18,174 bases of DNA from JANNXY01 sp039795755 (GCA_039795755.1 JBDKLF010000032.1:1-18174); one strand, 5' to 3'. Shown: positions 7,366 to 15,726, numbered from the stretch's first letter. Program-made: numbers and translations. Notes: a model not told the origin generated them from the sequence alone.

Positions 7366-7440
7366 ATGTTTACGGTGAAGTATAAAAATTATTTATTACA
7401 CACTCGCGCAAATTGCGTAAAGGCTATCCGGATCGGGTAG
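7366..7440 (+). CDS. Possible 24-aa leader peptide upstream of the helicase
   Basis: An ATG at 7366, at or next to the predicted transcription start, opens a 24-codon frame (MFTVKYKNYLL, then a basic tail ending AIRIG). It ends with TAG at 7438-7440, inside the 3' arm of the terminator hairpin at 7421-7448. A ribosome translating it would cover and melt the hairpin, which is the geometry of a leader-peptide attenuator. There is no clear run of one regulatory codon (Leu-Leu and three Tyr/Asn codons occur), no ribosome binding site, and the frame could be accidental. Confidence 0.3.
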   Translation: MFTVKYKNYLLHTRANCVKAIRIG

Positions 7441-7448
7441 CCTTTTTT
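7421..7448 (+). terminator. Intrinsic terminator in the helicase leader (attenuator)
   Basis: AGGCTATCCG (7421-7430) pairs with CGGGTAGCCT (7434-7443), 10 pairs including one G-U, with a 3-base loop, followed by TTTTT (7444-7448). It lies between the predicted promoter and the helicase ATG at 7461, so it should attenuate helicase transcription or end a leader RNA of about 85 bases. Confidence 0.75.
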
Positions 7449-7460
7449 GATACAAAAAAC

Positions 7461-9260
7461 ATGAACCAAGAAACCAAAAAATCATTACTTTCCAAGGCAA
7501 TAAAACATGTGGCACATGTAAGGACCCGTGTACATGATGCAGTTCAACGACTTACTGCATTAATTAATGCAAAAGTAAGTGCGGGCAAGATCGAGGATGG
7601 ATGGACAAATGCTCAAGTAAAAGCAATTAATAAAGAAACACTTCGTCGAACAATCGAAGTTGGTGTATCCCCTTACTTTTGTAAATGTGTCGTGAAATTC
7701 GATGACATCTCAGAACAGAAAGAATTATATTTTGGAAAATTCTCTTTTGCAGAGGAATCAATTTATTCATGGATTACACCTGCTGGATCAATACGATTCG
7801 ATAGTCCAGGAAATGTTACGTACACACTTCCCAATGGCAAGCTCAGAACAGGAACTATGCTCTCCAAGGATCAATATCTTATTGATGAAAGTGGAATCAA
7901 GTTCTATTCAACTGAATCACTTAATGAGCCTCGAGAGCTGATTCATCAAGAACACTTTTCTCAGCACAAAAAAGGTTTCGTACTTCCCGAAATTGTTTCT
8001 CAGATGGAGCGTGCACAGGATACTGTTATTCGAGCCCATTACAAAGGTCCATTTGTGATCTCTGGTCCAGCTGGATCAGGAAAGACTACACTCGCCTTGC
8101 ACCGAATTGCATATCTCATGCAATCACCACAGACAACAGAACTCTTTCCTTCCGAAGCGATGCTTATTCTTGTTCAAGATGAAAGTGCAAAAGCATACTT
8201 CTCTACTCTTCTACCAAGCCTTGGTATTACCTCAGTATCAATTACTACCTTTACTGAATGGGCAGCAAAGATTGTGGGAGTAGAAGGGTATACCTATCAA
8301 TCACAGTATGTTGAGAGTGATGAATATGAATATCACAAGATAAAAGCACTACGTAGTCATAATATGTTACCGAAATACTCAAAAACAACTTTCAAATACC
8401 TTGAGTCAATATACGGTATGTATTTATCAGAACAAGATAAAGCACACTTTGAACAACAAAAGAAAGAAAAAGCGCTGGATAGAATTGATTTGACGGTATT
8501 GCTCACCTCATTCCTGCAAACATATAACAAGTTATCTGTTTCTCGCACGTATCAACGAATTGATAGTGGTGGAGACTTCAGAACACGTACTACAGAAATC
8601 AAACTTGAATACGCACTTATTGCAATCGATGAGTTCCAGAATTACCTTCCCGAACAGATTACGCTATTCAAGAGATGTATCGACCAGAACACACAGTCAC
8701 TTATGTATATTGGAGACATGAAGCAGCGGGTTCGAATGGGAACTATCAAGCACTGGGACGAAGTTGCGGAATTTATTCACGACAAAAGAGAAGTGTTGCT
8801 TGATAAGGTGTATCGCAACACTCGCCAAATCGTTGAATATATTCAGCAGCAAGGATTCGATGTTGAGGTTCCAACGGGGATCAAATCAGGAAAGCCTGTT
8901 ACTGAACTCAAAGGTACAACATCTGCAATCACCAAATATATCAACGAATGTATCGATGGACTTGATGATCAAAAGACTATTGGTGTCATTGTGAATTCAG
9001 TCGATGAGGTGAAGTATATTAGTGATGAGATCAAACCACATGCAGGACTACACATTGTGACCTCACGTCAGTCGCAGGGACTTGAATTCGATGTGGTGTG
9101 TCTTGTGCAGAACGCTGTTAAAGAGTTGTTAGTGAATACTAATGCACTGGATGCTGATTATGTAGATGAAAAAAACAAAATTGATAGAGATCTTTATTAT
9201 GTAAGTCTCACTCGAGCAATGGAAGAATTACACGTACTTACTATTGAAGCTAGTCAATAA
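7461..9260 (+). CDS. HelD-like superfamily 1 (UvrD/Rep-type) helicase
   Basis: The 599-aa protein has every SF1A motif: I GPAGSGKTTLALHRIAYL (about 202-219), II IDEFQ (about 389-393), III GDMKQR (about 418-423), IV YRNTRQI (about 451-457), V QSQGLEFDVV (about 537-546) and VI YYVSLTRA near the C-terminus. The ALHRIAYL after Walker A, QMERAQDTVIRA before it, and the YFGKFSF...DESG block near 90-145 resemble HelD, which strips stalled or drug-bound RNA polymerase from DNA. A DNA-repair UvrD-like role is the alternative. I start at the ATG of MNQETKKSLL, because an upstream TTG frame would have to be translated through the terminator hairpin. The 3' end overlaps the convergent oxidase gene by 11 bases. 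Confidence 0.85.
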   Translation: MNQETKKSLLSKAIKHVAHVRTRVHDAVQRLTALINAKVSAGKIEDGWTNAQVKAINKETLRRTIEVGVSPYFCKCVVKFDDISEQKELYFGKFSFAEESIYSWITPAGSIRFDSPGNVTYTLPNGKLRTGTMLSKDQYLIDESGIKFYSTESLNEPRELIHQEHFSQHKKGFVLPEIVSQMERAQDTVIRAHYKGPFVISGPAGSGKTTLALHRIAYLMQSPQTTELFPSEAMLILVQDESAKAYFSTLLPSLGITSVSITTFTEWAAKIVGVEGYTYQSQYVESDEYEYHKIKALRSHNMLPKYSKTTFKYLESIYGMYLSEQDKAHFEQQKKEKALDRIDLTVLLTSFLQTYNKLSVSRTYQRIDSGGDFRTRTTEIKLEYALIAIDEFQNYLPEQITLFKRCIDQNTQSLMYIGDMKQRVRMGTIKHWDEVAEFIHDKREVLLDKVYRNTRQIVEYIQQQGFDVEVPTGIKSGKPVTELKGTTSAITKYINECIDGLDDQKTIGVIVNSVDEVKYISDEIKPHAGLHIVTSRQSQGLEFDVVCLVQNAVKELLVNTNALDADYVDEKNKIDRDLYYVSLTRAMEELHVLTIEASQ

Positions 9261-10794
9261 GTCTCGCGGCGATTTCCTTCAATTCCCCACCGGTTTTCTT
9301 CTTTGGGTTGAAGCGTGATTGTGGATCAAAGAGCTTTTTCACTTTTTCAAATATTGCAAAGATTCGCTCACCATAGAATTCCTTAAGGAAAGGACTGCGT
9401 ATGATTCCATCACTATGATCAGCACTCATATTTCCTCCCAATGATTTGATAAGTGAAAACACTTCCCTACTGAAATTAATAATCTTCTCAGCTACTACAA
9501 TCTTGCCATAGCTCCAATCGAATACAGGAATAATTCGCAACGATCCATCTCCAATATGCCCATGGAATCCATATGCAATCTTGTACTTTGCAATAATGGC
9601 GAGTAGTCCTTTGATGAATACATCAAATGCATCAATAGGAATAATAATGTCTTCAATACACGGAACTGCATGTGTACCAGCGGGATTGTAGTCTTTCATC
9701 AAGGTGAAGCTATTTCTTCGAATATTCCATAGTGATGTATACACTGCGTTGTCGATGATGCGAGTTGGATGTAATTGTTTACTTACCAAATCATTATAGA
9801 GATCAGTAACTTTTTTCTCTATTGCTTGTGGTGTTGATTCACTTATTTCTGCGAGAACAATGAGTTGTGTCTCAGGACCAAAGAATTGATCAACACGCTT
9901 CTTGTCTTCTGGAATCAGGAACTCAGCTTTATCGAATGTATGTTTATCAAATGTCTCTACTGCCTCTGGTCCATAGCTCATGATGGTTTTGAGAAGGAGT
10001 GGAAGCTCCTCGATACTATGTACTGGTATTGCAATGAGCTGAGGTGATTGTGGTAATGGAACAAGTTTCAATACTGCCTTGGTAATAATTCCCAATGTGC
10101 CCTGCGCACCTACAAATATGGGTGTGATATCAATAACATCTCCTTGTGCCGCGATTCTATCGAGACGATAGCCAGAAGCAGCTTTTGGTACTTTACCAAT
10201 TCGAAGTGTAAGCTCGTCTCCTGCGTCATGACGAAGTGACATCAGTTCGTGTTTGAGTACATCAAGTCGCTCTTTCTGCTCTGCTGTTGTGTTGCTCGCT
10301 TCAAGTACACCAGTATTGATAACAACTCCGTCGGGAAGCACTACTTCAAGTCCAAGTACATTATCAATCGTTGCACCGAATCGGATACTCTTCTCACCTG
10401 AGGCGTTATTACCAATCACTCCACCGACACCACAGATATCCTTTGACGATGGGTACGGAGCAAACATTAATCCATGTTCACGCGCGAGATCCATGACTGG
10501 CTTGAGCATCGTTCCTCCTTCTACAGTTGCGGTATGGGCTTCAGTATCAAGAGTTACCTTGTTCATGTACTTAGTCATATTGAATATGATTCCATCAATA
10601 AGTGATCCACCACTCATACAGGTACCACCAGCACGAACACTGAAAGTGCTTTGAGAATTGTTTTTTATTACTTCAACAATCTCTGCTACTGACTTCGGAT
10701 ACACTACTTCGTGTGGTTGTAGTTTGAAAACACTTTTATCCATTGCATGTTCATTGAGAACAGCGATATCCCGAGTAGATTCTATGTGCGACAT
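9250..10794 (-). CDS. FAD-linked oxidase, GlcD / D-lactate dehydrogenase type
   Basis: At 514 aa it has the two-domain layout of the FAD-binding_4 / FAD-oxidase_C family, which oxidises 2-hydroxy acids such as D-lactate or glycolate. The FAD part shows VRAGGTCMSGGSLIDG (about 53-68) and GVGGVIGNNASGEKSIRFG (about 126-144). The substrate domain shows GFHGHIGDGSLRI (typically HGHxGDGNLH) and SADHSDGI where most members have a Glu-His-Gly-type metal/substrate motif, ending in FNPKKK (typically NPGK). No Fe-S domain is fused. The true substrate cannot be read from sequence. It lies 40 bases after the exporter gene, so it may share its transcript, and it overlaps the convergent helicase gene by 11 bases. 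Confidence 0.87.
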   Translation of the reverse strand: MSHIESTRDIAVLNEHAMDKSVFKLQPHEVVYPKSVAEIVEVIKNNSQSTFSVRAGGTCMSGGSLIDGIIFNMTKYMNKVTLDTEAHTATVEGGTMLKPVMDLAREHGLMFAPYPSSKDICGVGGVIGNNASGEKSIRFGATIDNVLGLEVVLPDGVVINTGVLEASNTTAEQKERLDVLKHELMSLRHDAGDELTLRIGKVPKAASGYRLDRIAAQGDVIDITPIFVGAQGTLGIITKAVLKLVPLPQSPQLIAIPVHSIEELPLLLKTIMSYGPEAVETFDKHTFDKAEFLIPEDKKRVDQFFGPETQLIVLAEISESTPQAIEKKVTDLYNDLVSKQLHPTRIIDNAVYTSLWNIRRNSFTLMKDYNPAGTHAVPCIEDIIIPIDAFDVFIKGLLAIIAKYKIAYGFHGHIGDGSLRIIPVFDWSYGKIVVAEKIINFSREVFSLIKSLGGNMSADHSDGIIRSPFLKEFYGERIFAIFEKVKKLFDPQSRFNPKKKTGGELKEIAARLID

Positions 10795-10834
10795 GTGTTT
10801 ATTCTAACATCAAACAACGCATTTTCTGAAATGA

Positions 10835-12619
10835 TTATTTCTCTTCAAGGAAACTCTTTGCTTGCGCACGAAACATCTCTGCATATCTACCATTCTGCTT
10901 GAGCAATTCTTTGTGATTTCCTGATTCTTTGATCTCACCGTGCTCGATTACAACAATCTTGTCGATACTTTGTGTTGTGTTGAATCGATGTGTGATAAGT
11001 ATAAGTGAGTTACCTCCAACAGCAGTTTCCATTTGTTCAAAGATATTCATTTCTGATTTCGCATCAATTGCCGCAGTTGGTTCATCGAGAACCAATACAA
11101 GTCCATTTCGGTAGATTGCTCGCGCTAATGCAATCTTTTGATTCTGACCCTTTGAAGGCTCAATACCACCGTCAAATTCTTTACCTAACTGCTGCTCGTA
11201 TTTGTTATCCCAGGTACTAATGAATTCGTCTGCACCAGAGAGCTTTGCTGCATTTTCTACACGCTGCTGTGCAATACCTTCAGAAATTCTTCCCATGGCA
11301 ATAGATTCAGATGTTTTGAAATCATAGTTCAAATAGTCTTGCAATAACACTGAAAGTGCTGAAGTCCATTCTTCTGTATCGACATCGCGCAAGTCTACAC
11401 CATTAACCATAATTGATCCTTTTGACGGGTCATAGATTCGCGAAAGCAATTTGATAAGTGTTGATTTACCAGCGCCATTTTCTCCTACAAGTGCAACCTT
11501 TTCTCCTGGATTAATAGTGAGATTGATTCCTTTGAGGATCCATTCCTCTCGTCCCTCATATTTGAACCATACGTCCTTGAACTCAATGAGTGGTGCTTTA
11601 TTGAGATGAAGCTTTATTGGATTCTTTGATCGTGTGATATATGGTTTCGTATCAAGCACTTTATAAATATCGGTAATATAGAGATTTCGCTCTGCTTCGC
11701 CCGCAATACTCTTGAGAAGTGAATTAATAGAACCCACGAGCTGACCTAATGCACTTACTACGAATACCATTGATCCAACACTAATAATTCCAGCGACTAC
11801 ATCTTTTCCAATCAAATAGAATGAGATACCAAATCCTACTGCCGAAATAATACTTGCTCCAGATGCATAGACTAGACGCTTGTTATCAACCTTTGCCTGG
11901 TCAATTCTGAACTTTCCAAGAATATCTTTTGCTTGGTCAAGAAGATAGTTTGAATTTTGCAGAATCTTTGTCTGTGTAAGACCAATTCTTCCCTGAATGA
12001 GGTTTCGAATATGAATGTACTTTCTTTGTCGGGGACTATTTTCTGCCCAAATATGCCAGATTCGCTTGCCGTATTTGAGTTGCACAAGAAATCCTGGCAA
12101 AGAAGAAAGAATGACAATAAAGTACACCATCCACCCAAGCTGTGCTGTCACCAGTGTTGCTATGATAATAGTGACAATACTAGTGAAGGTATCGAATTGT
12201 CCTTCAACGGAATTGAATATAGGCCAAATGCTTCTGTTGAATGCACGTTGAAGAAGATTCTGGAATTCAGGACTTTCATAATGTCCGAGATCAATCTCTG
12301 AACGTTTCTTGAGTACCATAAGCTCCATGCCCTCTTCGAAATGTAACCCCCATTTTTTATCAAGGAAAAGTCGTATCTCAGAAAGAATTCGAGTGAATCC
12401 CCACATGGTTGCATATGCAATGATGAGACCGATGATGGTAAGGTTGATTACTGAAAGAGTTTTCACACCTTCGATAATATTGTTAACAATGTCTCCCATT
12501 ACCTTCGCTTGATAGAGTGGAAGCAAACCAATTACTGCAGTAATGATGAATAGACCAATAGTGAGCCATGGTGCAATACGCATACTGATACCGATAGAAC
12601 GGAATATGTTCTTTAACAT
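10835..12619 (-). CDS. ABC exporter half-transporter (membrane and ATPase domains fused)
   Basis: The 594-aa protein is a type IV ABC exporter half-molecule expected to work as a dimer. The N-terminal membrane domain (about 1-310) has six hydrophobic segments. The ATPase domain has Walker A GENGAGKST (379-387), Q-loop Gln427, Walker B LVLVLDE (507-513) and the switch His544 in ITHR. The ABC signature, usually LSGGQ, is PSKGQ (488-492): the Gly-Gln pair is kept but the first Gly is Lys. Substrate unknown: a peptide or lipid exporter is likely from architecture. It follows a 60-aa membrane protein by 18 bases and precedes the FAD oxidase by 40. Confidence 0.9.
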   Translation of the reverse strand: MLKNIFRSIGISMRIAPWLTIGLFIITAVIGLLPLYQAKVMGDIVNNIIEGVKTLSVINLTIIGLIIAYATMWGFTRILSEIRLFLDKKWGLHFEEGMELMVLKKRSEIDLGHYESPEFQNLLQRAFNRSIWPIFNSVEGQFDTFTSIVTIIIATLVTAQLGWMVYFIVILSSLPGFLVQLKYGKRIWHIWAENSPRQRKYIHIRNLIQGRIGLTQTKILQNSNYLLDQAKDILGKFRIDQAKVDNKRLVYASGASIISAVGFGISFYLIGKDVVAGIISVGSMVFVVSALGQLVGSINSLLKSIAGEAERNLYITDIYKVLDTKPYITRSKNPIKLHLNKAPLIEFKDVWFKYEGREEWILKGINLTINPGEKVALVGENGAGKSTLIKLLSRIYDPSKGSIMVNGVDLRDVDTEEWTSALSVLLQDYLNYDFKTSESIAMGRISEGIAQQRVENAAKLSGADEFISTWDNKYEQQLGKEFDGGIEPSKGQNQKIALARAIYRNGLVLVLDEPTAAIDAKSEMNIFEQMETAVGGNSLILITHRFNTTQSIDKIVVIEHGEIKESGNHKELLKQNGRYAEMFRAQAKSFLEEK

Positions 12620-12637
12620 ATGGTGAAATTATTTATT

Positions 12638-12820
12638 TTATAATCCCAAACTCTGAATGTCTGTATAGGTGTTGAGCATCTTTGGAATGGCGAACATGAG
12701 ACCAATGAGTGGAAGGATGATTGCTGCAACAGTGATGACTGCTGTCCAAAAGAAATAACGCTCAATTTTGATAATTCGTTGCTTGATGTCAGCAAGTTCT
12801 GCTTTGATGTCGGGTTCCAT
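12638..12820 (-). CDS. 60-aa membrane protein upstream of the ABC exporter
   Basis: I do not recognise a family. The protein begins with a charged, probably helical segment (MEPDIKAELADIKQRIIKIERY, heptad-like spacing of I/L), then one long hydrophobic stretch (about 24-46) and a short polar tail. This suggests a single-pass protein with a cytosolic coiled coil. It is first in the transcript, 18 bases before the exporter start, so it may be an accessory subunit. A competing frame at 12613-12795 has no such organisation and runs into the exporter start, so I reject it. An exported peptide is a remote alternative. Confidence 0.6.
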   Translation of the reverse strand: MEPDIKAELADIKQRIIKIERYFFWTAVITVAAIILPLIGLMFAIPKMLNTYTDIQSLGL

Positions 12821-12845
12821 GGGAGTTTTTAAGAATAATTTTAAT

Positions 12846-12873
12846 ATTGTACCATGGGTAATTTTTTTGTATA
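12846..12873 (-). promoter_or_regulatory. Candidate promoter for the 60-aa protein / ABC exporter / oxidase operon
   Basis: The minus strand carries TACAAT (12851-12846, 5 of 6 to the -10 consensus) with TATACA (4 of 6) 16 bases upstream at 12873-12868. Initiation near 12839 would leave a leader of about 20 bases before the ATG at 12820. Confidence 0.4.
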
Positions 12874-12880
12874 GAAGTAC

Positions 12881-12909
12881 TTGATAATTACTAATTATAG
12901 TTGTATTAT
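12881..12909 (+). promoter_or_regulatory. Promoter of the plus-strand ABC exporter
   Basis: TTGATA (12881-12886, 5 of 6), an exact 17-base spacer, and TATTAT (12904-12909, 5 of 6). Initiation near 12916 is three bases before the ATG at 12919, so the mRNA would be essentially leaderless. The site also argues against the upstream in-frame TTG at 12901, which lies in the -10 region. Confidence 0.65.
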
Positions 12910-12918
12910 ATTGCTCGA

Positions 12919-14664
12919 ATGAAAAGCACTTTGATTGTGAGAATAAAAAGCAAACTAAACAACATCATGAGGGCTCACGTGTTCGCACGTGACCTTCTCT
13001 GGAAGACAGATCCTCGATACATGAAGGTGAAAACCTTCTTTGATTTTTTCGAGCAAATTGTCTCTATGGCATACCCTATTCTTGCCGCTGGAGGCATTCA
13101 GTGGTTCATGAACTCCTTTGCACAGGATAAAACCGCCTCGGTTACGTTATTAATGTCTATTGCGGTCGGATTTGTTCTCGTGAACACCGGCATGCGATTC
13201 ATTAGCTCATATCTTGAGGACATGGCAGATGTGTTTCGTGAGGCAGTGGGTTATGCTCTGGAAGAGAACAGGGCTGCAAAGCTAAGTCGAATTCGCTTCC
13301 CTTTGTTTATGGACCCAGCGTCTGTAAATATAATTGAGAACTCAAAGATTGACGTCTTTGACCTGAGAGATCTGGCGTTTCTCAAATTAGGGCTCGTAAA
13401 TCTTTTGATCAGCGTAGTATTCGGTATCGTGCTGAGTATAACGCTGAACCCATTGATTTTCTTTGCCTGTTTCATCCTTGCAATAACAGGAGACAGGATT
13501 AAGAGTTTCTTCTGGAAGAAAACAGAAGAAAAGAGAGATGAGCTTGCAGAAAAGGAACGTGAAGGAGATAGTTACCGTATTCACGGCGAGAATCTTGCCA
13601 ACTTCATGCAGTTCTCTGCATGGGGGCATATTGGTTATATGATTCGTCGTGCGGTGGAGATCAATCGTGGTATCATCGCAACCTACAGAGAAATTAATCG
13701 GTCAGAGCGACGTGCACAACTTATTTGGACACCGATTGTTCTGATTACCATTGTGAGTATTGGTCTCTGGATGGTCCATGATTCCTTCAAGCGACCGCAA
13801 GGTTTCTTGTATCTTGGAGTGTGGTATGCAGCATTTAAATCAATGACGGGTTCACTGAATGGCTTATTCTCTTTCTGGCGTCATGCCAGAAAGGATGCTC
13901 GTAAGTTTGAGCGTTACGATGCATTTCTCAAGCTTGGTGAACGACCTGTAGATGCTGCGAAGCTTCCCGAGGCTCGTTCATACCGGATTACACTCGATCA
14001 AGTGGTCTTCAGGTATCCAAGTAGGAATGAAGCAGCTGTTGACGGTCTCAGCCTGACAATCGAGCAAGGTGAGCGTGTTGCGCTTGTTGGAAATAACGGC
14101 TCTGGCAAGACAACAACACTGCATCTGCTGTCTGGGTTCCTTGATCCTTTAGCAGGAAGTGTTTGTGTTAATGGACACAACTTGCAAGGAATCGATATAA
14201 CAAGCTGGTTTCAAGTAATGGGATTCGTTTCTCAGAACTCTGATATTGGAATGACCGTAGGTGAACTCGTCTACGGCTCTGTGCCACCAAGTGAGGCTGA
14301 AGCACTCATATGGCAAGCGCTTGAAAGTGTCGGTCTCGCGGAGGTAATACATTCACTTGAGCATGGGATTCGGTCTCGCATCGGTGAGGCATGGAGTGAT
14401 GGAACTAACTTCTCAACAGGACAGAGTCAAAAGCTCCGTCTCGCAGTTGTCATGTTCAAGGTTCTCTGTGGTAAAGTGAAAGTTGTAATGCTCGACGAGC
14501 CAACAGCCAATCTCGACGTTGACTCCAAGACCTCTTTGATCAGCTCACTCGCCAAGTATGGGGTGACACTCATTGTGGCGGTTCATGATCAGAGTCTTCT
14601 TCCTCAGTTCACTCGAATTGTGGAATTGTCGGATGGCAGACTTGTTTCAGACAGGACAGTTTAG
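12919..14664 (+). CDS. ABC exporter half-transporter, divergent from the first
   Basis: A 581-aa type IV exporter half-molecule: membrane domain (about 40-320) and an ATPase domain with Walker A GNNGSGKTT (391-399), Q-loop Gln439, Walker B VVMLDE (522-527) and His556. The signature is FSTGQ (498-502) instead of LSGGQ, so the second residue pair is again altered. It is not a close copy of the exporter at 10835-12619: loops and linkers differ throughout. The ATPase half is noticeably richer in G and C (some 60-base stretches reach 57%) than the neighbouring genes, which may reflect a different history. Expressed alone from its own promoter and ended by a hairpin terminator. The start was chosen just after the predicted initiation site. 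Substrate unknown. Confidence 0.88.
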   Translation: MKSTLIVRIKSKLNNIMRAHVFARDLLWKTDPRYMKVKTFFDFFEQIVSMAYPILAAGGIQWFMNSFAQDKTASVTLLMSIAVGFVLVNTGMRFISSYLEDMADVFREAVGYALEENRAAKLSRIRFPLFMDPASVNIIENSKIDVFDLRDLAFLKLGLVNLLISVVFGIVLSITLNPLIFFACFILAITGDRIKSFFWKKTEEKRDELAEKEREGDSYRIHGENLANFMQFSAWGHIGYMIRRAVEINRGIIATYREINRSERRAQLIWTPIVLITIVSIGLWMVHDSFKRPQGFLYLGVWYAAFKSMTGSLNGLFSFWRHARKDARKFERYDAFLKLGERPVDAAKLPEARSYRITLDQVVFRYPSRNEAAVDGLSLTIEQGERVALVGNNGSGKTTTLHLLSGFLDPLAGSVCVNGHNLQGIDITSWFQVMGFVSQNSDIGMTVGELVYGSVPPSEAEALIWQALESVGLAEVIHSLEHGIRSRIGEAWSDGTNFSTGQSQKLRLAVVMFKVLCGKVKVVMLDEPTANLDVDSKTSLISSLAKYGVTLIVAVHDQSLLPQFTRIVELSDGRLVSDRTV

Positions 14665-14677
14665 TTTGCAAAAGCAC

Positions 14678-14716
14678 AACTTTGGCACCTTCGTGTGACC
14701 AAAGTTTTTATTTCTT
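14678..14716 (+). terminator. Intrinsic terminator after the plus-strand ABC exporter
   Basis: AACTTTGG (14678-14685) pairs with CCAAAGTT (14699-14706). Inside it CAC/GTG pair around a CTTC loop with a 3-base bulge. A T-rich tail (TTTTATTTCTT) follows on the plus strand. It sits between convergent stop codons of the exporter and trpS. The minus-strand side has only a short T-run, so it should mainly stop the exporter transcript. Confidence 0.8.
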
Positions 14717-14717
14717 G

Positions 14718-15671
14718 TTAGTAGATACTCACTCCAATCTTTTCACGCACCTCTTTCATCTTTTCACTAGCTTTTGATCGAGCTTTCTTTCCACCAATGA
14801 GGAGAATTTCTTTTACTTTATCGATATCTTTTGCAAGTTCATCTCGACGAGCACGTAGTGGACCGATAAATTCCTTGAGGTCAGCAATCAATGCCTCCTT
14901 GAGAATCTTGTACTTACCTTTGTGTTCAGCATAGAGCTTATCGAGATCTCGTGGATGCTTGAAAAGTGAGTGAATTGCGTATACGTTCACAGGAGTGTCT
15001 CCAGATGAATCAGTAACAATTCCCATTACCAACTTTTCAATTTCCTCGTCAGTGGCAAAGAGTGGAATAGTGTTTCGGTAGGTCTTTGACATCTTTTGAC
15101 CATCAGTTCCTGGTACGAGTGATCCATATTCCATAATGAGTTCCTCAGGAAGTTTGAAAGTCTCTTCTCCATAAGTATGATTGAATTTCTTGGCAGTATC
15201 ACGAGCGATTTCAATATGCTGCTTTTGATCTTGTCCCACTGGTACCACGTCTGCATCATAGAGGAGAATATCTGCTGCCATGAGGAGTGGGTAGTTGAAT
15301 GTTCCCACGCTGATTTCACTGTTCTTTGCTTCAGCATCCTTGAACGCATGTGCACGTGAGAGGTATGGCATGGTGGTAATAGTATCGAATATCCAACAGA
15401 GCTCAGAATGTTCTGGAACATCACTTTGCTTGAATATCACTGCCTTTTCTGGATCAAGTCCGATGGCGAGGTAATCAAGGGCTACATCAAGGATATTCTG
15501 TTGCATCTCTTCCCTGTTCTGCGTAGCATTGAGGGCATGATAATCAGCAATCATGTAGTAGCTCTGGTGATCGTTCTGTAGGTCAACGAATTGCTTCATT
15601 GCACCGAAATAATTACCGATATGTGGGCGCCCAGTGGGCTTGACCCCTGAAAGTAGGATTTTTTTAGACAT
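14718..15671 (-). CDS. trpS: Tryptophanyl-tRNA synthetase
   Basis: This class I synthetase charges tRNA-Trp. At 317 aa it is of normal bacterial length. The signature HIGH is HIGN (17-20, within KPTGRPHIGNYFG), and KMSKS is KMSKT (193-197, within GTDGQKMSKTYRN). Other family marks are MIADYHALN (40-48), the middle stretch MPYLSRAHAFKD, and VPVGQDQKQHIEIARD (143-158). It is the third gene after a T-box leader that appears Trp-specific, 47 bases beyond the zinc-ribbon gene. That gap holds a weak hairpin, so trpS is probably read through from the leader promoter. No independent promoter is convincing. No Shine-Dalgarno is visible. Confidence 0.96.
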   Translation of the reverse strand: MSKKILLSGVKPTGRPHIGNYFGAMKQFVDLQNDHQSYYMIADYHALNATQNREEMQQNILDVALDYLAIGLDPEKAVIFKQSDVPEHSELCWIFDTITTMPYLSRAHAFKDAEAKNSEISVGTFNYPLLMAADILLYDADVVPVGQDQKQHIEIARDTAKKFNHTYGEETFKLPEELIMEYGSLVPGTDGQKMSKTYRNTIPLFATDEEIEKLVMGIVTDSSGDTPVNVYAIHSLFKHPRDLDKLYAEHKGKYKILKEALIADLKEFIGPLRARRDELAKDIDKVKEILLIGGKKARSKASEKMKEVREKIGVSIY

Positions 15672-15705
15672 GTGGATATATTAACATAATTAATTAATTT
15701 ATAAA

Positions 15706-15726
15706 TAAAAAACGGTTTTTAGCCGT
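15706..15726 (-). terminator. Weak hairpin with T-tract between the zinc-ribbon gene and trpS
   Basis: On the minus strand ACGG (15726-15723) pairs with CCGT (15715-15712) around a 7-base loop containing the stop codon of the zinc-ribbon gene, followed by TTTTT. With only four pairs it may be leaky, setting lower trpS expression, or have no function. Confidence 0.3.

Noticed and set aside
7413..7460. TTG start that would extend the helicase by 16 residues
   Set aside because: The extension lies in the terminator hairpin and T-tract. The ATG at 7461 begins a normal helical N-terminus.
11957..12301. 114-codon plus-strand frame inside the ABC exporter
   Set aside because: Antisense shadow of the well-supported membrane domain; no recognisable features.
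12613..12795. Alternative 60-codon minus-strand frame overlapping the small membrane protein
   Set aside because: Its product is serine/glutamine-rich without structure and runs into the exporter start. The 12638-12820 frame gives a clean coiled coil plus membrane segment.
12901..12918. TTG start that would extend the plus-strand ABC exporter by 6 residues
   Set aside because: It lies in and just after the predicted -10 box; the ATG at 12919 follows the predicted start site.
15672..15705. A separate promoter for trpS in the AT-rich gap
   Set aside because: Several TATAAA/TAATAT-like stretches occur by base composition, but none has a -35 box at proper spacing.
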